NCBI GenBank assembly: GCA_025766275.1
Contig: JAFKAC010000056.1
Coordinates: 248,001 to 312,000 of the forward strand
Direction: 5' to 3'
Length of the DNA stretch: 64,000 bases
From: Lactarius indigo
Lineage: Eukaryota; Basidiomycota; Agaricomycetes; Russulales; Russulaceae
In this document: positions 35,801-47,929 of the stretch, in pieces
How the letters are laid out: each line of letters begins with the position of its first letter
How positions within the stretch are numbered: position 1 is the stretch's first letter
Notes under the pieces: generated by a model
Told to the model about the DNA's origin: nothing
The model's input: the letters and a program-made list of their open reading frames with translations, nothing else
Databases searched by the model: none
Program-made: the position numbers and the translations under genes

Positions 35801-37131
35801 AGTGCTACTAACGCAGTGATGAAGCTTGTTGAGTCACGCTGTAAAACTAGTTGGGTATAGGCTGATCCGCCGCAGCTGTTAATTTTTCGGCCTGTGCGTG
35901 AATCGGATAGAAGCCTTCGATAGTCCCATGCCCGAGCACAGGTTTGTGCGAGAATCAGACCCCATTGCTAGGGACACAGCTTCTGCTAGTACCTCACTAT
36001 TCCTCTATATTGTTTTACAGTACTTCCCAGACCCTAGAATACTGCTCGTATTAGGACAGGGTATATCTGTCAGAACTTCCTTCACCCCTGAAACACCTCG
36101 GTTCGAGGTGAATCATGATGCATGATGCTTGGTGGCTCGGACTCCAATAGCAGTACTGAAACTAGATAGACCATTGGCGACCAGTGGACTCGGCATCTGA
36201 GGGGAAAAGGAATAGAAACTGGAAGACAAAGGACGCTAGTGAGTTGCTGACAACAGAACTGCGCGTGGCTATTGCGGTACCGCCCAATGACGCTCACGAT
36301 CATGCTTCCAAGGTGGCAGACTGCGGGAGTGCTGAATGTTCTTCCACTGCATGACACCCGCCCCACTTCGTTCGCACGCCCACAACTAGCGACCAAACTT
36401 TCGTAGCTCGTGCGGCATTGCGGCGATCAACACCACTGCGCATAATGACGGCACTCGGTTATTTGATGACGCATCACGAGCGCGTGTTCACCACAAAGTT
36501 GAGTTATAGTGGGTATTGTACAGGATTACTAACAACACATCTCTGAGAATGAATGCGACTACGGCAGAAGTCCATTCGAACCGTTTACCGGTGTCCGAGG
36601 ATTGGACTGATGGAACGGAAACAGCCAGGAAACGAGGATCCATGCGCTTAGTTGAAAAGGCGCAATGAAATGCCGTCATCAAGCCTTGAATGTGTGGATA
36701 TTGTCCTAACGAATGGTTAGAACTACAAGCCGGCGGAAGTCATGCGACGCGTCATACCTGATGACGCTTGGCAAGCTGGGATACTTCCTCCTCCGTCTCT
36801 TCGGCAATAGATCGGCTCACTAAGAACGCTCAGAAGATTCTGGTCACTGGTGGGTGTGAGAAGCATGACTTACAAATACCAATATTAGGTGCTGGAGATG
36901 TGATGGTGAGCCTATGTTCTACGTTCAGTCCGACCGGATCGCTTACCGTATTCTAACGTCACGTCTGAGAGGTTCGTTGGGTGCGACAATACGTCTTCGA
37001 TCACACCGTGAGAAGCTATAATTGACGAACAATCAAAAAAAAAACTCGATGGCAAGACCCAGAAACGAGACATACTAAGGTGGAACCATGCAGACTCTGC
37101 GGACACAGGTATGTAAGTGTTCGCGGGCCCT
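32892..37131. other. Large intergenic region, nothing recognised
   Basis: About 4.2 kb without a gene I can support. The first few hundred bases upstream of 32891 should hold the laccase promoter. Open frames at 33582-33950 and 35106-35564 (+) lack motifs and splice logic. A minus-strand fragment near 36950-37015 reads HGVIEDVLSHPTNLSDVTLEYG in front of a GTAAGC donor. It looks protein-like, but I could not extend it. Confidence 0.4.
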
Positions 37132-38153
37132 TCAAGGTGGAACACAAAGAAGCTGCTTACTAAATGTAACCTGTTTTGGATGGCACATGGTATAAGATAA
37201 CGCCGAATTAGCAAGGAAACAGACGTACATCGTGGTCGTCTTCTACAGATAGAATTTGTATCTGTTATCATCCACGTCGGTCAACGGAACTTGAACGCTA
37301 TCAGACTATGTACCTCTATGGATGCTGCATTCCCATCGATCGCCTTGTCGTTCATGGCCTCGCGGACAGCTGCGTTCTTCTCCTTTCTCAGAGCAGCAAA
37401 GGCCAACTGGACTGCTGCGATGTCGCTCTCCTGCTCAAAATGAGCAGTGAACAGCCCAATGGGACGATGCGCCCTACGTCAAAGAAGAACCGTCGGACAG
37501 ACCGGCGAAGGACGGCGAGGATATCCTGTTCATAGCACACGTGTCAACAGCGCCATAACTTGGTTCGGAAACTGGCGACCCACGTCTTCGACTGTGCTCC
37601 TGGCAGACGAGCTTCGAACAATGGCAAAGTTCTCGTTTGGCATCTGCACGTGATACGCTTGTTATATAATCATCCCCATCGAGGGTAAACATTCCCACGC
37701 ACTTTCATGTCTAAATCTAAAGCCCTCTCTCTGGAGGAGAGCGAATAGTCAATCGTGGTGTGCTCCAGAAGATCAAAGATCACGTACGTGTATTCGAGGA
37801 ACCTTAGAACCAAATATGTCACCACCATTCCAGAAATAGGGTGATATGTCGTACCATGCTTTCCTATCCTCAGGGTAACTCTGGTTGGCTTGCGCCTGCG
37901 CTAACAGAATTCTTTTTGCAGCATCGTCCTGAGGGAAATGTCATCAATTGAGCCTGAAATTAAACGAGGATGCGTACCGCTGCATCAAATGCAAGACGTC
38001 CGAAAGTAGGCTGCGGGAAGAAAACACAATCTCAGATAGGCGGAGAGGCAACTATCGACCCAGAGGAAAAGGCTCGATTACCTGGATGATCTGAAGGCAT
38101 TGCCCGTTCAAGGAGAACGTGGCTTTTGGTATCGAGTAGACGATGTCGTTCAT
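37132..38153 (-). CDS. Nine-exon gene of unrecognised family (member B)
   Basis: I do not recognise the family. Exons are 38082-38153, 37978-38010, 37788-37928, 37703-37726, 37584-37643, 37478-37525, 37314-37430, 37229-37261 and 37132-37170. Introns are mostly 47-61 nt. The chain closes in phase and encodes 188 residues, from ATG (MNDIVYSIPKATFSLNG) to TGA. There is no signal peptide or membrane segment. The protein appears helical with Ala-rich stretches (AAKRILLAQAQAN, AFAALRKEKNAAVREA). Homology to the gene at 865-1623 (+) supports most junctions. Exons of 60 and 117 nt are the same length there, and exon 8 begins IQILSVED where the other begins VQILSAEE. The acceptor of exon 4 is the least certain. 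Function unknown. Confidence 0.65.
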
Positions 38154-40036
38154 GGCGATTCAGATCACAAACGGGACACAGCGCGACTACGCAAGAGAGA
38201 GAGAGAGGGAGGAAGAAATAGAAAGAGGGGTCCAAAGAGTCAAGAAAAGTCCCTCAATAATCCGTTTTGAACCCTTAAATAACGAGTGCGGGGGTCCCTG
38301 TTACTACCCGGGTGGTCCGCCGTCGATACGCAGTCGCGCTGCTAACTTAGCGCTGCGATGCCGTACAGTGTACTCACTTGTGCCCCCTGGTGCGGTTGCC
38401 AAATAACCACGTTCGTAAGTTACGGGCGTCCCTTTGAGCAAATTGTGCCAGTGATGGAGTAAGATCGAGCCACGTGATGAAGCTGGCGGGCTTGTCGCTG
38501 GCGCGCATGGCGGGAGATGGTGAGTCGATTGCGTGATTACGGGTCTCGAAAAAAAAATACGTCTTCGGGTCCTACGAGTATTAACCTGGGCTGCTCGCTA
38601 CGGGAACCGTGCGCAAGGTCGTACGTCCTATGTTCGGACCACTCCATCAACTGGGAGGAAGATCGTCGGTCTCATGACAAACGTACTTATAAATACGGAA
38701 AGAAAATCGACCGACACGGAGAGCTACATAAGCGAGGCGACCAAAGCTACGCGCCGGGAATTGGAGTTTTCGTGATATAACCGTAAAACGTACCTAATCG
38801 ATTGAACATGGTACACCTTCACGGCACTCCAATGGCGAGCAAGGTCTGACCTCATTAGCTTGCTCGCGCTGCGTCTGGTCTGGGCTCACGACCCATCAGC
38901 CAAGATATAGACGGATTCGAAAAAAAAAGGTCTGACCTCAGTCCCTCACCCACAGGAAAAAACAGGTATGACCTGATGTTTTTGTCTCGGGCTCTTTGTA
39001 AAAAAAGTCTCAGGCAGAAGGGCGCACTAACGGCACCCATCACATCTGAGTGCAGCTTCTTCATATTTGGGCGCCAAAAGACGAGGCCCTTGGGATGGGC
39101 TGATTGAACGCGCTGATAGGTCCAGCTTAGGAATAGCAATTACCACCCATCCGGAATCACCGGGGGGGGGGGGATTGTCGACTACGATGCCAATGCTAAA
39201 TTATTGTAGAATTCGTCCCAAGCCGCGGGACGCCACGAAATCGTGTGCTTCGTGCCCACTGGGACCCTCAGGCCTATGTCTTCTTTCAATTCTCTATCGT
39301 CTTTGGTGGCGTCGCATCTTCGTGTTCCGGATTTGCGCCCCCGAACATGGCGCTTAGAGCTCGCTTGATGCACCGGAGGACGCCGCCTCGGCAAGATGAT
39401 ACAGTACTCACAGCGAGCATCGCTGGCCGCGGCCGTCAGGCTTAGAGCATGGGGACTGCGAGCTTGAGCTGTGTCAGGAGTTGATTTGTTCTTCGACCGA
39501 CCACTGACTCGAACGCCATCGCATTTACGGCGCGCATCTCCAAACGTGTGGAAGTAATCCGTGGCATCACGGTAGTGCAACCACCAGGAGAATGACACTC
39601 CCTTCCTTACACCTATTACTTTCCCCCCAATTCTCTACACGCATTCGAGGGTTCATAGCGCTCATCCTTTGACAAAGTCTCGGTTCCTGTTCTGTCCTCT
39701 TGAGTGTTCTCTATGCCTTCGAGCTCTAGATAACCTTCTCTCAAGGCGATTTTTTTTGGCTCAACACCAACGGAGAACACGGAAATGAGATCGGGTCCCA
39801 AGCACGGCTGACACAGCTCTCGCTGATCACAGCATGTTAGTTGTGATACCGAAACCAGGCTGGAATTAATGAAGAAGGCAAGCTACAGTAGTTACATGTT
39901 ACAGTACATAGAAGGGCTACATATAGTACACGGTGTGTTGAATCACCGATTCAGGTGGGTATACCGTAACGTTAACACTGACCGATGGCAAAAAAAAAAA
40001 ACAAGACGCATAAATGAGCCAGTCGCGGCTCTTCGT
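38154..40036. other. Intergenic, nothing recognised
   Basis: No supported gene. G-run near 39165 and short A/T homopolymers. Open frames on both strands (for example 39182-39598 minus) have no motif. Confidence 0.4.
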
Positions 40037-42255
40037 TCACTTCCTCAAATCCGCCCCCATACCAGCCGCCATCCCAGCGAGCACCGGCGACGCGACGCCC
40101 ATCGCCTCAGTCGGCACGAACACAGCCTTATTCCCAAACGCAAGGACGCGGCGAGTCTCCTGCCTACGGCGACTCATCTCCTGCGCGAACTCGTCCGCGA
40201 CCTCCGCGTCCGCCCGCGCCTTGACGCGAATCGCCGCCGCCTCCGCCTCAGCCGCGAACCGCGTCGCATGCGCCGCAGCCTCCGCCTCGAGCCGCGTGCG
40301 TTCTGCGACGGCCTTGGCCGCCGCGACGGTCGAGTATGCCTCTGCGTCTGCTTCGGCCTTAGATGTAGAGTGGTTAGTGGTGGGATGGCGGGGGAGAGAG
40401 AAGGGGGGGTGGGGGACGTACGGTGCGGGCTTGGGCTTTAATGCGTGCGACGGAGAGGACACCTTCTTCCTGCTTGACCTTGTTGCTGTTCTCGCGATCG
40501 ACGTTCTGTAGGGAGGATTAGGGGCTCGTTCGCGTGTTATAGGTAAGGAGGGCGGGACGTACGGCAGCCTCGACTTGGGCTTGCAGAGCACGCTTGGTCA
40601 GCTTGTCCATCGTGCTGGCGATCTCGCCTGTGAACAAAATATCATCAGCACAACGTCGTCCTTTCGCACGAAGAGGGAAAGGACTGACCCTTGAACTGCC
40701 TGTCGATGACGGCGAGGTCTTTCAGGATGATGCCGTACTCGAGCGCGGCGGTGTGCAGGTCGTCCATGGCGTGCGTTCGCAGCGCGTCGAGGAACTGCGA
40801 GGAGCTCTCTGAGTCCTCGACGCTGTCGCCGCCGATTGAGCGTTGCTTGACCATCGAGCTGTAGTCGACTAATACAGAAACGGCAGTCAATGACCTTTGC
40901 CTAGAACGGAGAAGGAAGCGTGCATACGATGCGCGACGATCTGGGTCAGGATGGACTGGGTCTTGTCCCGGAGGGCGTCGTAGGGCGTCTCGTACCCGTG
41001 CGTTGCGAGCTTGAGTGGTTCCTCGAGCTGCCACTTGAGGTACAGCGTCAAGCTCACGGGAACTTGGTCACGAGTAAATCTGCACGAGGATATAAGTTCG
41101 CAGTCAAAAATCAATAAATTCGTACGCACATGTCCTTCGTCGGCATCTCGAATTGATTCTCGCCGAGGGTGTAGAGCCCACGCAGCGTGACGTTCGGGTG
41201 GGTGATACAGTGCTGTCCGGCAGGGAGGAGCTCGAGGTCATTACCCGACTGCAGAATCGCGCAATTGTTCGCTGGAATGTCCAAGCTAAAAAAAAAACGC
41301 GCTAAGCCACGACAACGACCCCAGCACAAAAAAACTTACAATAACGCAACGACGTAGTCCCTAGTTGAGGAATTTGCGGGGCCCGTGGCGGACGTCATGC
41401 GGACCTCGAAGCTGCGTCCGAGGATCGCGCCGGTGACATGGTCCTTGATCGCTTGGGGAAGATGCGTCTGGTCGACGATCGCGAGCACGTCGTAGCTTCC
41501 CGTGACGCCATACGCGACGAAGCCCGAGTTCTTGAGCACGAAGATGTGGTTCTGCGGATCCGAGATCACCGCGGCCTGGTTCTGCGACACCTGCACCACC
41601 GTGAGACCCTGGAAGTTGATCACCGTGTCCGAAACTTGATCCACGTCAGCCCAAAATGTGTATGTTTGTGTGCGTGTGAAATCACTCACGTCCGCGCGTC
41701 CCCTTGTACGACCGCGCCCACCAGTTGCGCAGAGGGAACCCCGGGTAGCGTCCCGGTTTGGTAAGCACTTTCGGCATCCCACCATGGTTAATAAGCCCAA
41801 TCATGCCCGGCGCGATCTCCTTCCCAATCCAATCCGTAGGCACCTGTATGACGCACATCTCAGTTAACCCCAGTAATAACCCAAGTTATTACCAAACGCG
41901 CACCTTATCGGAAAGAATCTTGTTGTATCCAGCCTGCGACGCGTCAGCTTTTTCTGCAGTATAGAACACGAATTCAACGAACACGTACCGTGCGCAGGTG
42001 TCCATCGAGCTCTTCCAGCGCACCGATGACGCCCTTCTTACCGATGTGCACGACGAACGGACGTTCCTCCGAGAAATAGTCCGGCGTGCGCGCAAACGTG
42101 GTCAACGCCGTGCCGGACGCCGACTCGGCGCCTTTGGCCCGCCCGCTCGCCACGTGCGCATGCGCGTGCTTGTACGCGGACGCGTAGCCCGAGCTGCTCG
42201 CCGTCGGGCCGTCTATCATAGTCGCAGCATCGCCGAATTCTGACTGAGCGGGCAT
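40037..42255 (-). CDS. SPFH / band-7 domain protein
   Basis: Membrane-microdomain scaffold-type protein of the stomatin/prohibitin/flotillin superfamily. The particular fungal subfamily is not named. Ten exons: 41989-42255, 41904-41933, 41690-41843, 41340-41634, 41130-41285, 40928-41079, 40689-40868, 40563-40627, 40422-40505 and 40037-40357. Introns are 50-64 nt, and the product has 567 residues. The N-terminus (MPAQSEFGDAATMIDG) is hydrophilic, without a signal peptide. The SPFH-like core spans roughly 100-400 and includes DQVPVSLTLYLKWQL, ALRDKTQSILTQIVAH and EYGIILKDLAVIDRQFKGEI. The last exon encodes a long Ala/Glu-rich coiled coil (AEADAEAYSTVAAAKAVAERTR) ending in a Gly/Ala/Met-rich tail, an arrangement seen in flotillin-like proteins. 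The start follows a clean leader, and the MPAQSE ATG is the first in frame. Confidence 0.85.
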
Positions 42256-42994
42256 TGGATAATGAGGAATGGGAAATGTGATTGGGTTGGTTGTTGACTG
42301 GTGGTGCTGGTGAAAGGGATATAGATAGGGGGTTCCAGTGTGAGCTGCTGGCGTTGTTAAATATGGAGGACCTTTATCGCCCCTAAAGATAGACTGCTCA
42401 CACGAGCTGAGCTCATATTGGACTGCACAGCCCCGGAAATTCACATATGGCTGTGTTCACGCTGGCTGTGCGGGCATTTCGCCGCACGGGTTGTTGCCAA
42501 GTTCGATGTTCCCATGACCGCGATGATCTCTTCGGCCAGGCGTACTGTATTAGCGCTCCGCGCAAGCTACGCCCAAACGAAATGAAGGTCATGCGTAGAT
42601 AATATCTGAGTACAGTATTCTGCAAGACTCTCCTTTCACAGAACACTGCACAAGTCGCGTAGGGAAATACAGCCTCAGGGCGACCGTCATGTTCTTGGAC
42701 TGAGTACAGTGCATCACGAGTCACTAAGTTACGACCTCGACGTGTTTCCTATTTGGACTAGTTTCTATATGGGCCCCTGAAAACGCCATTTACGTCGACG
42801 CCGTATTGCCGACGATATGACTGCACAGCTATCGAATATATTCCCATGCATGCGCGTGACTTCTACGAGCGCTGGACAGCATAATCGTTGTGCAGAGTGT
42901 GAAATATTACTACTCTAATTTCCATTCCCATACACCGAGGACAGCTTATCCGTCATCAGCTGACAGTCATGGCCACCGCCTCCAACTATATATA
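42256..42994. other. Intergenic, promoter of the SPFH gene
   Basis: 740 bp between two minus-strand genes. It should contain the SPFH promoter and the terminator of the multicopper oxidase gene. No gene seen. Confidence 0.4.
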
Positions 42995-45899
42995 TCATCG
43001 CTTCGCGCATTGTGCAACGATGTCCTGCGGCACGTCCAGTTTCGCCAGTGCCGACGGTAGGCTGTTGAACTGCATCAACAGCCCAGCTGCCATATGCCAC
43101 GCGAGATGGCAGTGGAATGCCCATAAGCCCGCTTTAGTCATTAGCAAATGTCAGTAATTTGGCCCAGGAGAGAAAAAGCGGGCGGCGCACGATTATCCGT
43201 AATGAAGCGCAGGACGACCCAGTTGTAAGCGGGGATAAGGATGGTGTCGCGGCGGAGGGGCGATGTCGCGTTGAGCGCCTGCCCAGTATAGCGTCCTGCG
43301 CCGATGCCCATTCTACACGAATGGATCGAACCCCGGTCAGAGACATATCAAATGGAGTTTCGGAACTTGCCACATACATCCAAGGACGGTGGCCGTGTAG
43401 ATGGAACGGGTGGTCCCCGTCGTCCAGGTTATCCTAAAAGAAAAAGGCACGCATCGGATAAACACACGCAAAGCACACACAACACAGCACACGCACCACG
43501 CGCACATCGAGCACCTGTATCGAGTCCTCCGTCACGAGCAACTGGTCTCCCGTCCCAATGCCCACGCCGACCGGCGCGAATCCCGTCGGGTCCTGGTGCA
43601 CCGCTAACAGGGTGGACGTCCCGCTCAGCGGTTCCCAGCTCGTGCTGTTCATGAAACCAAGGAACCGCCCATCGGGGGTGCTCTGGAACGAGAAGGACAT
43701 CTGTACCGCACGCGTCGCGTTTGGCGCCGGGCTCGCGATGAGCGGCGTCAGCGCGGTCGTCCCGTCCGCGTCGCTCAGGCCAGAGACACCCGGACCCGGG
43801 TCCACAGAGGCGGTATCTCCTGGGATACCGGTTTTCGCGCCGTCTGAGTAACTGGGGATGGCGTCGTCAGCGAGGGCCGCAGCGCGAGGGGAAGAAAGCG
43901 TACCGGATCACGCCTCGGATGTCGAGGTTTTGCCCGGGCTGGTCGTAGGTGAACATGTCGCTCTGCACCGTCGCGCGCATCCAGTACGTCCCATTCGCGC
44001 TGGTCGTCTGGTTCGCGTGGAGGAGCACAGAATAGCGTTGTGCGACGGCCACGGTAACCCCTGAAACCTGACTGGGCGCGAGCAGCGTGCCATCAGCTTC
44101 AATGAGTGTGAGTGGGTGGTTATCGACCGAAAATCGGATTGACGCGAAAGATCCTGTATTGACGAGTCGCAGGCGATACGTTTTGTTGCGTTCTATCGTA
44201 TACTTGGCATATTCTCAGGGGTATTATACGGTAGATAGAGCGAGAGGCACTTACGTCGAAATACGATCCGCCCGTGCCAGACGCAAAGTATTGACCAAAA
44301 CCATTGATGGTCTAGTATTTCGCTCAGTCAACCAATTGGAGTCGAAGAAGGTAACACGTACGCCGCCGTCAGGTACTGGCTCATTACCCTGATCACCTGC
44401 AATTCCAAATGGCTACACAAAGTCACTAGTCGGCTCGAAAGGATCATTGCTTGTCTCCGCACCGAAAGGTAGTCTGCCAGCAGAACCTGGCTTTCATCAT
44501 GGTAAAGATCTGCCATCTACATGCCAGTCAGCTGAGATGACTAGCGCCCATTATAGGGTTTGCCCTTTACTTGAATCACGATCTCGTCATCATAGGTGGG
44601 GAGGGTAGTTGGGTTCTGGGCGGTAGGGTGCACGATCAGCGCGCCGGTAATGCCGTCGGTGTACTGTGTGGAGACTGGCGTCTAACTTCAGAAATTAGTT
44701 GCTAACGTGAAAGGCACAGACACCTTACAATCTACGAGGTCATGAGGCATTACCATCAATGGAAGAGCATAGGGTTAAGGCACTCACGTGCGCTGATAGA
44801 GTGGGTAAGCGGTTCATCAATGAACAGAGATATGGAAGCGGACGCACTGCCACCAAGTTGTTCCAGAAAAGTCACCAAAAGTGAAGCTGTGTAAATTATG
44901 AGTGATAGCCAGCTAATTCAAATAATATGCGTACTTGTATGTCAAGGACTCGCCAGGGGGTATCCCACACTCTGTAATTCCCGACGTGCCGTCGTACCAA
45001 TTCGTCCCGTTTTGAAACTAGAAGACATGCGTCAGTACACTGGAGTGACCACATCCATGGGAATTCTCACAAGACCGTGCCAATGAATGCTCGTCGCATT
45101 GGGGAGGTTGTTTTTGACGTTGACAATGAGGCGGTCCCCTTGATTGGCTTCTATGGTTGGTCCAGGATATGCGCCTAGGCTTCACGCTCAGCTTCTTCGG
45201 AAGAGACCCCAAAAGCGGCACAGCGAGTTGAAATCGAAAGTCAAATCGAATGAAGGAAACTAGTGGCGGAAGTGCATAGCCGCAGAAGCGCTAGCACGGT
45301 GATACGCGGGGCCACGGCTACGAAAATAGGTAACCTTCCGTGCCCTCCTGGTTTCAAGTCCCCGCGTACTCGCGACGGTGAGCTCGGGGCTCTTGTGCGG
45401 AGACCAAGGCAGGTATTCGAGGGTGCAAATAAGGAAGGGAGTTAACGCGGGAAAAACGAATCACGTAATTGTGAGTTCCCATACATGTGACATGATGGGA
45501 CCTCTCCAGAAGCCGTAATGTCGAGGTCTGCTGACCCGGAAAGAGCGATACGACACAGGAATTGAATTACTCGAAGATGTGTAGATACTCACCATTGACA
45601 ACGAGCATTGTTTTGTTAACGCCATCTGGTGCGCCGTTCGCGACCTGGACAGTGAAGTTGTACCTGCGTTCCTGTGGGGGTTGCCCTAGAATGGATCCAA
45701 CGACGAAATTACTCGACGTCTGAGGGGAGAGGGTTTGGGATGCGGTGCTGCTACTGCTGTGGTGGTGGTGCTTGAGCCCCAATCCCAACCCAAGACCGAG
45801 GGCAAGGGCGAGAACAACGACGGATGCGGCGAGACCGATGACGATCCACAACCGACGACCGACTCCGCGCGAGGTCGTGGATGGCTTTTCGGTAGCCAT
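42995..45899 (-). CDS. Membrane-anchored multicopper oxidase with micro-exons
   Basis: Type II membrane multicopper oxidase: a short cytoplasmic N-terminus, one hydrophobic segment (about 18-42, [20 protein letters not shown]), a His/Ser linker, then three cupredoxin domains outside. Fifteen exons (first 45593-45899, last 42995-43131) close in phase to 588 residues. Copper motifs are HWHG (133-136), WWHAH (176-180), HPFHLHGH (492-499) and HCHLAWH (550-556). Exons 5 and 6 are only 5 nt (44788-44792) and 3 nt (44729-44731), between introns of 55, 56 and 54 nt. They supply the codons around His180. Without them the second copper motif is lost and the frame breaks. Intron 1 (about 45175-45592) is unusually long, about 418 nt. 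Substrate unknown. It is a paralogue, not a duplicate, of the secreted laccase at 30.4-32.9 kb. It is divergent from the acid phosphatase gene. Confidence 0.9.
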
Positions 45900-46224
45900 G
45901 AAGGATATGATGGTTCAAGGAAAGGGAGACGATGCCCAGACATGATACGGGAGTAATATAAGCGCATACAGTGGCCTGTATATGTGGGAACTGTAGCCGA
46001 CGTGATGGGGAAGCCAAGCGAGTGATCAAACATATGGTCGATGAACGTGCTTGGCGGTTTCTTGATCGCGTGTGCAAGGCGTGCGTTCTGATTGGCCACG
46101 TCCTCTCGACAGTGATCTCTGTGGCGCTTTCCCCGCACAGGACGACCATGCGTAACATCCCCGCCAATCTGCGTATAAAGCTCGAGTCCGACGACCTTCT
46201 CAAGTCCTCGGACACCCCGACAAC
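45900..46224. promoter_or_regulatory. Shared divergent promoter (325 bp)
   Basis: Start codons of the multicopper oxidase (45899, minus) and the acid phosphatase (46225, plus) are 325 bp apart, head to head. Both promoters must fit here. A TATA-like ATATAAGCG lies near 45956 on the plus strand. No transcription-factor site is claimed. Confidence 0.6.
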
Positions 46225-47929
46225 ATGCATGCCCTCTTCTCCCTCCTCCTGCTCATCCCCGCAGTGCTCGCCGCAACGGCTAGTGTTCTCCAATCTACAC
46301 TCCGTCCTTCTGTTCTTACTTTACTGTAACTATTATAGGCGCCGCAGTTTGTCCCCCCCTCAGAGGGCCCTCTGGTGGCATCTACCAACTATGTCGGTGC
46401 TAACAATGGCAGTCTCTCAAAATCCACTGTCGTCGCTGGCAAATCCTTCGACCGTTTTGTTCAGGTCGGTTTCATTTGACACTCACGCGCATATACTCAC
46501 AGACTCATGACCGCGTACTTGCCAGATTTGGATAGAAAATACCGATTTTGAGTCCGCCAACTCGACTGTGAGAAATTCAATGCCCCCAATTTTTTTTTTT
46601 GGTTTCTCATCCTTCTCTAGGCCGCCTTCTCTGATCTCGCAAAACAAGGCATCCTCCTCGATCAGTATTATGCCCTAACACATCCATCTGAGCCCAATTA
46701 CATGGCGGCGGCAGGTGGTGACTTTTGGGGTTGTGGGGACGACAACCTCTACCACCTCCCACCAAAGCGAGTCACCTATCACTTTTTTTCCATCACTATC
46801 CTGACCGACTCGTAGTGTCTCCACCATCGTTGATCTCCTGGAGGCAAAGAGTATTTCCTGGGCGTCTTACCAGGAAAATTTACCCTCGGACGGATTCGAA
46901 GGATTTAAGTAAGCTTGAGCCATTTACGCCGATCATTATCGGCCTTGCTCATGCCGAACAATACAGCTTCACTTCCGTTAACTATCTTAACACCTCCGCA
47001 CCCGCATATACCTACTACGTGCGCAAGCACAACCCCACCATCTTCTACGATTCGGTTGCCTCGGTCCCCGCCCGCCTTGCACGTCATCGCAACTTCAACG
47101 ACTTTGCCGCCGACGTCAATGCCTCAGCCGTCCCTCAGTGGCTGTTCGTGACGCCCAATATGGTCAACGACGGCCACGATACCACCATTGACTTTGCTGG
47201 CCAATGGGTCGATTACTGGCTCGCCCCATTACTCAACGATACTAACTTCAACGACAACCGTACCCTGATCCTCCTCACCTTTGACGAAACTGAGACATAC
47301 ACCGTCAACAACCGCATCCTCGCCATACTACTTGGAGGCGCCGTCCCCGAGAGCGCTCGCGGCACGGTTGACTCGACCTACTACACGCACTACTCCTCAC
47401 TCTCCACCGTGGAGGCAAACTGGGGTCTCGGGTCACTCGGCCGCGGTGACACGAACAAGTGCGTCCTGCGATTTCCCTAAATTTCCCTCCAGCTAACCTC
47501 ACACCCCGTAGGACACTCTCGAACGTCTACTCCTTCGTCGCCAACGCTACAGGGTACACCAACCTCGACATCTCCCTCGCAGACATCCCACTGACGAACA
47601 CCACCGGCATAATCCCTGGCCCGCTCAACGCGCTGTATTACGTGCCCATCACCGCGCCGGACACGTCTGCCGTCGGCGCGGGCGGCGGACCCGTCTTTGT
47701 CGCGTCGGGCGTCGACACCAGCTTCACCGCCGCCAAAGCTCCCGCTCCCGTCAATCTCACCGCGCAGGGCAAGACGGTGCCGTGGCTCGGCCCCCGCGTT
47801 GCAGCGGCGTCGTCCAACACATCGTCCAGTGGCAGCGGTAATGGCGCAGCTGGCGCTAGGGAAGGAATGGTGGGCGCCACGGTACTCGGCGCGGTCCTTG
47901 CGGGTGTTGTGACGCTCCTTCTGGCTTGA
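46225..47929 (+). CDS. Secreted, GPI-type acid phosphatase (phosphoesterase family)
   Basis: Extracellular phosphomonoesterase of the fungal phosphoesterase family. Seven exons: 46225-46284, 46339-46464, 46526-46567, 46621-46766, 46816-46908, 46967-47458 and 47512-47929. Introns are 49-61 nt, and the product has 458 residues. It has a signal peptide (MHALFSLLLLIPAVLA) and family motifs IWIENTDF, ALTHPSEPNYMAAAGGDFWG (metal and active-site region) and TLILLTFDETETY. The C-terminus has a Ser/Gly linker and a hydrophobic tail (VGATVLGAVLAGVVTLLLA) typical of a GPI attachment signal, so the enzyme is likely cell-surface bound. Intron 4 (46767-46815) has a GC donor (AA|GCGAGT). The only nearby GT would shift the frame and run into a stop, whereas GC-AG gives the conserved VSTIVDLLE. 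The gene shares its promoter region with the multicopper oxidase. Confidence 0.92.

Noticed and set aside
44571..44886. Multicopper oxidase gene broken by a one-base insertion after the second copper motif
   Set aside because: Splicing through a 3-nt micro-exon restores WWHAHFSTQYTDG exactly, with three introns of ordinary size. cDNA is needed to be certain.
45330..45400. tRNA-like T-arm (GGTTTCAAGTCCC) inside intron 1 of the multicopper oxidase
   Set aside because: No acceptor stem or anticodon arm could be found around it.
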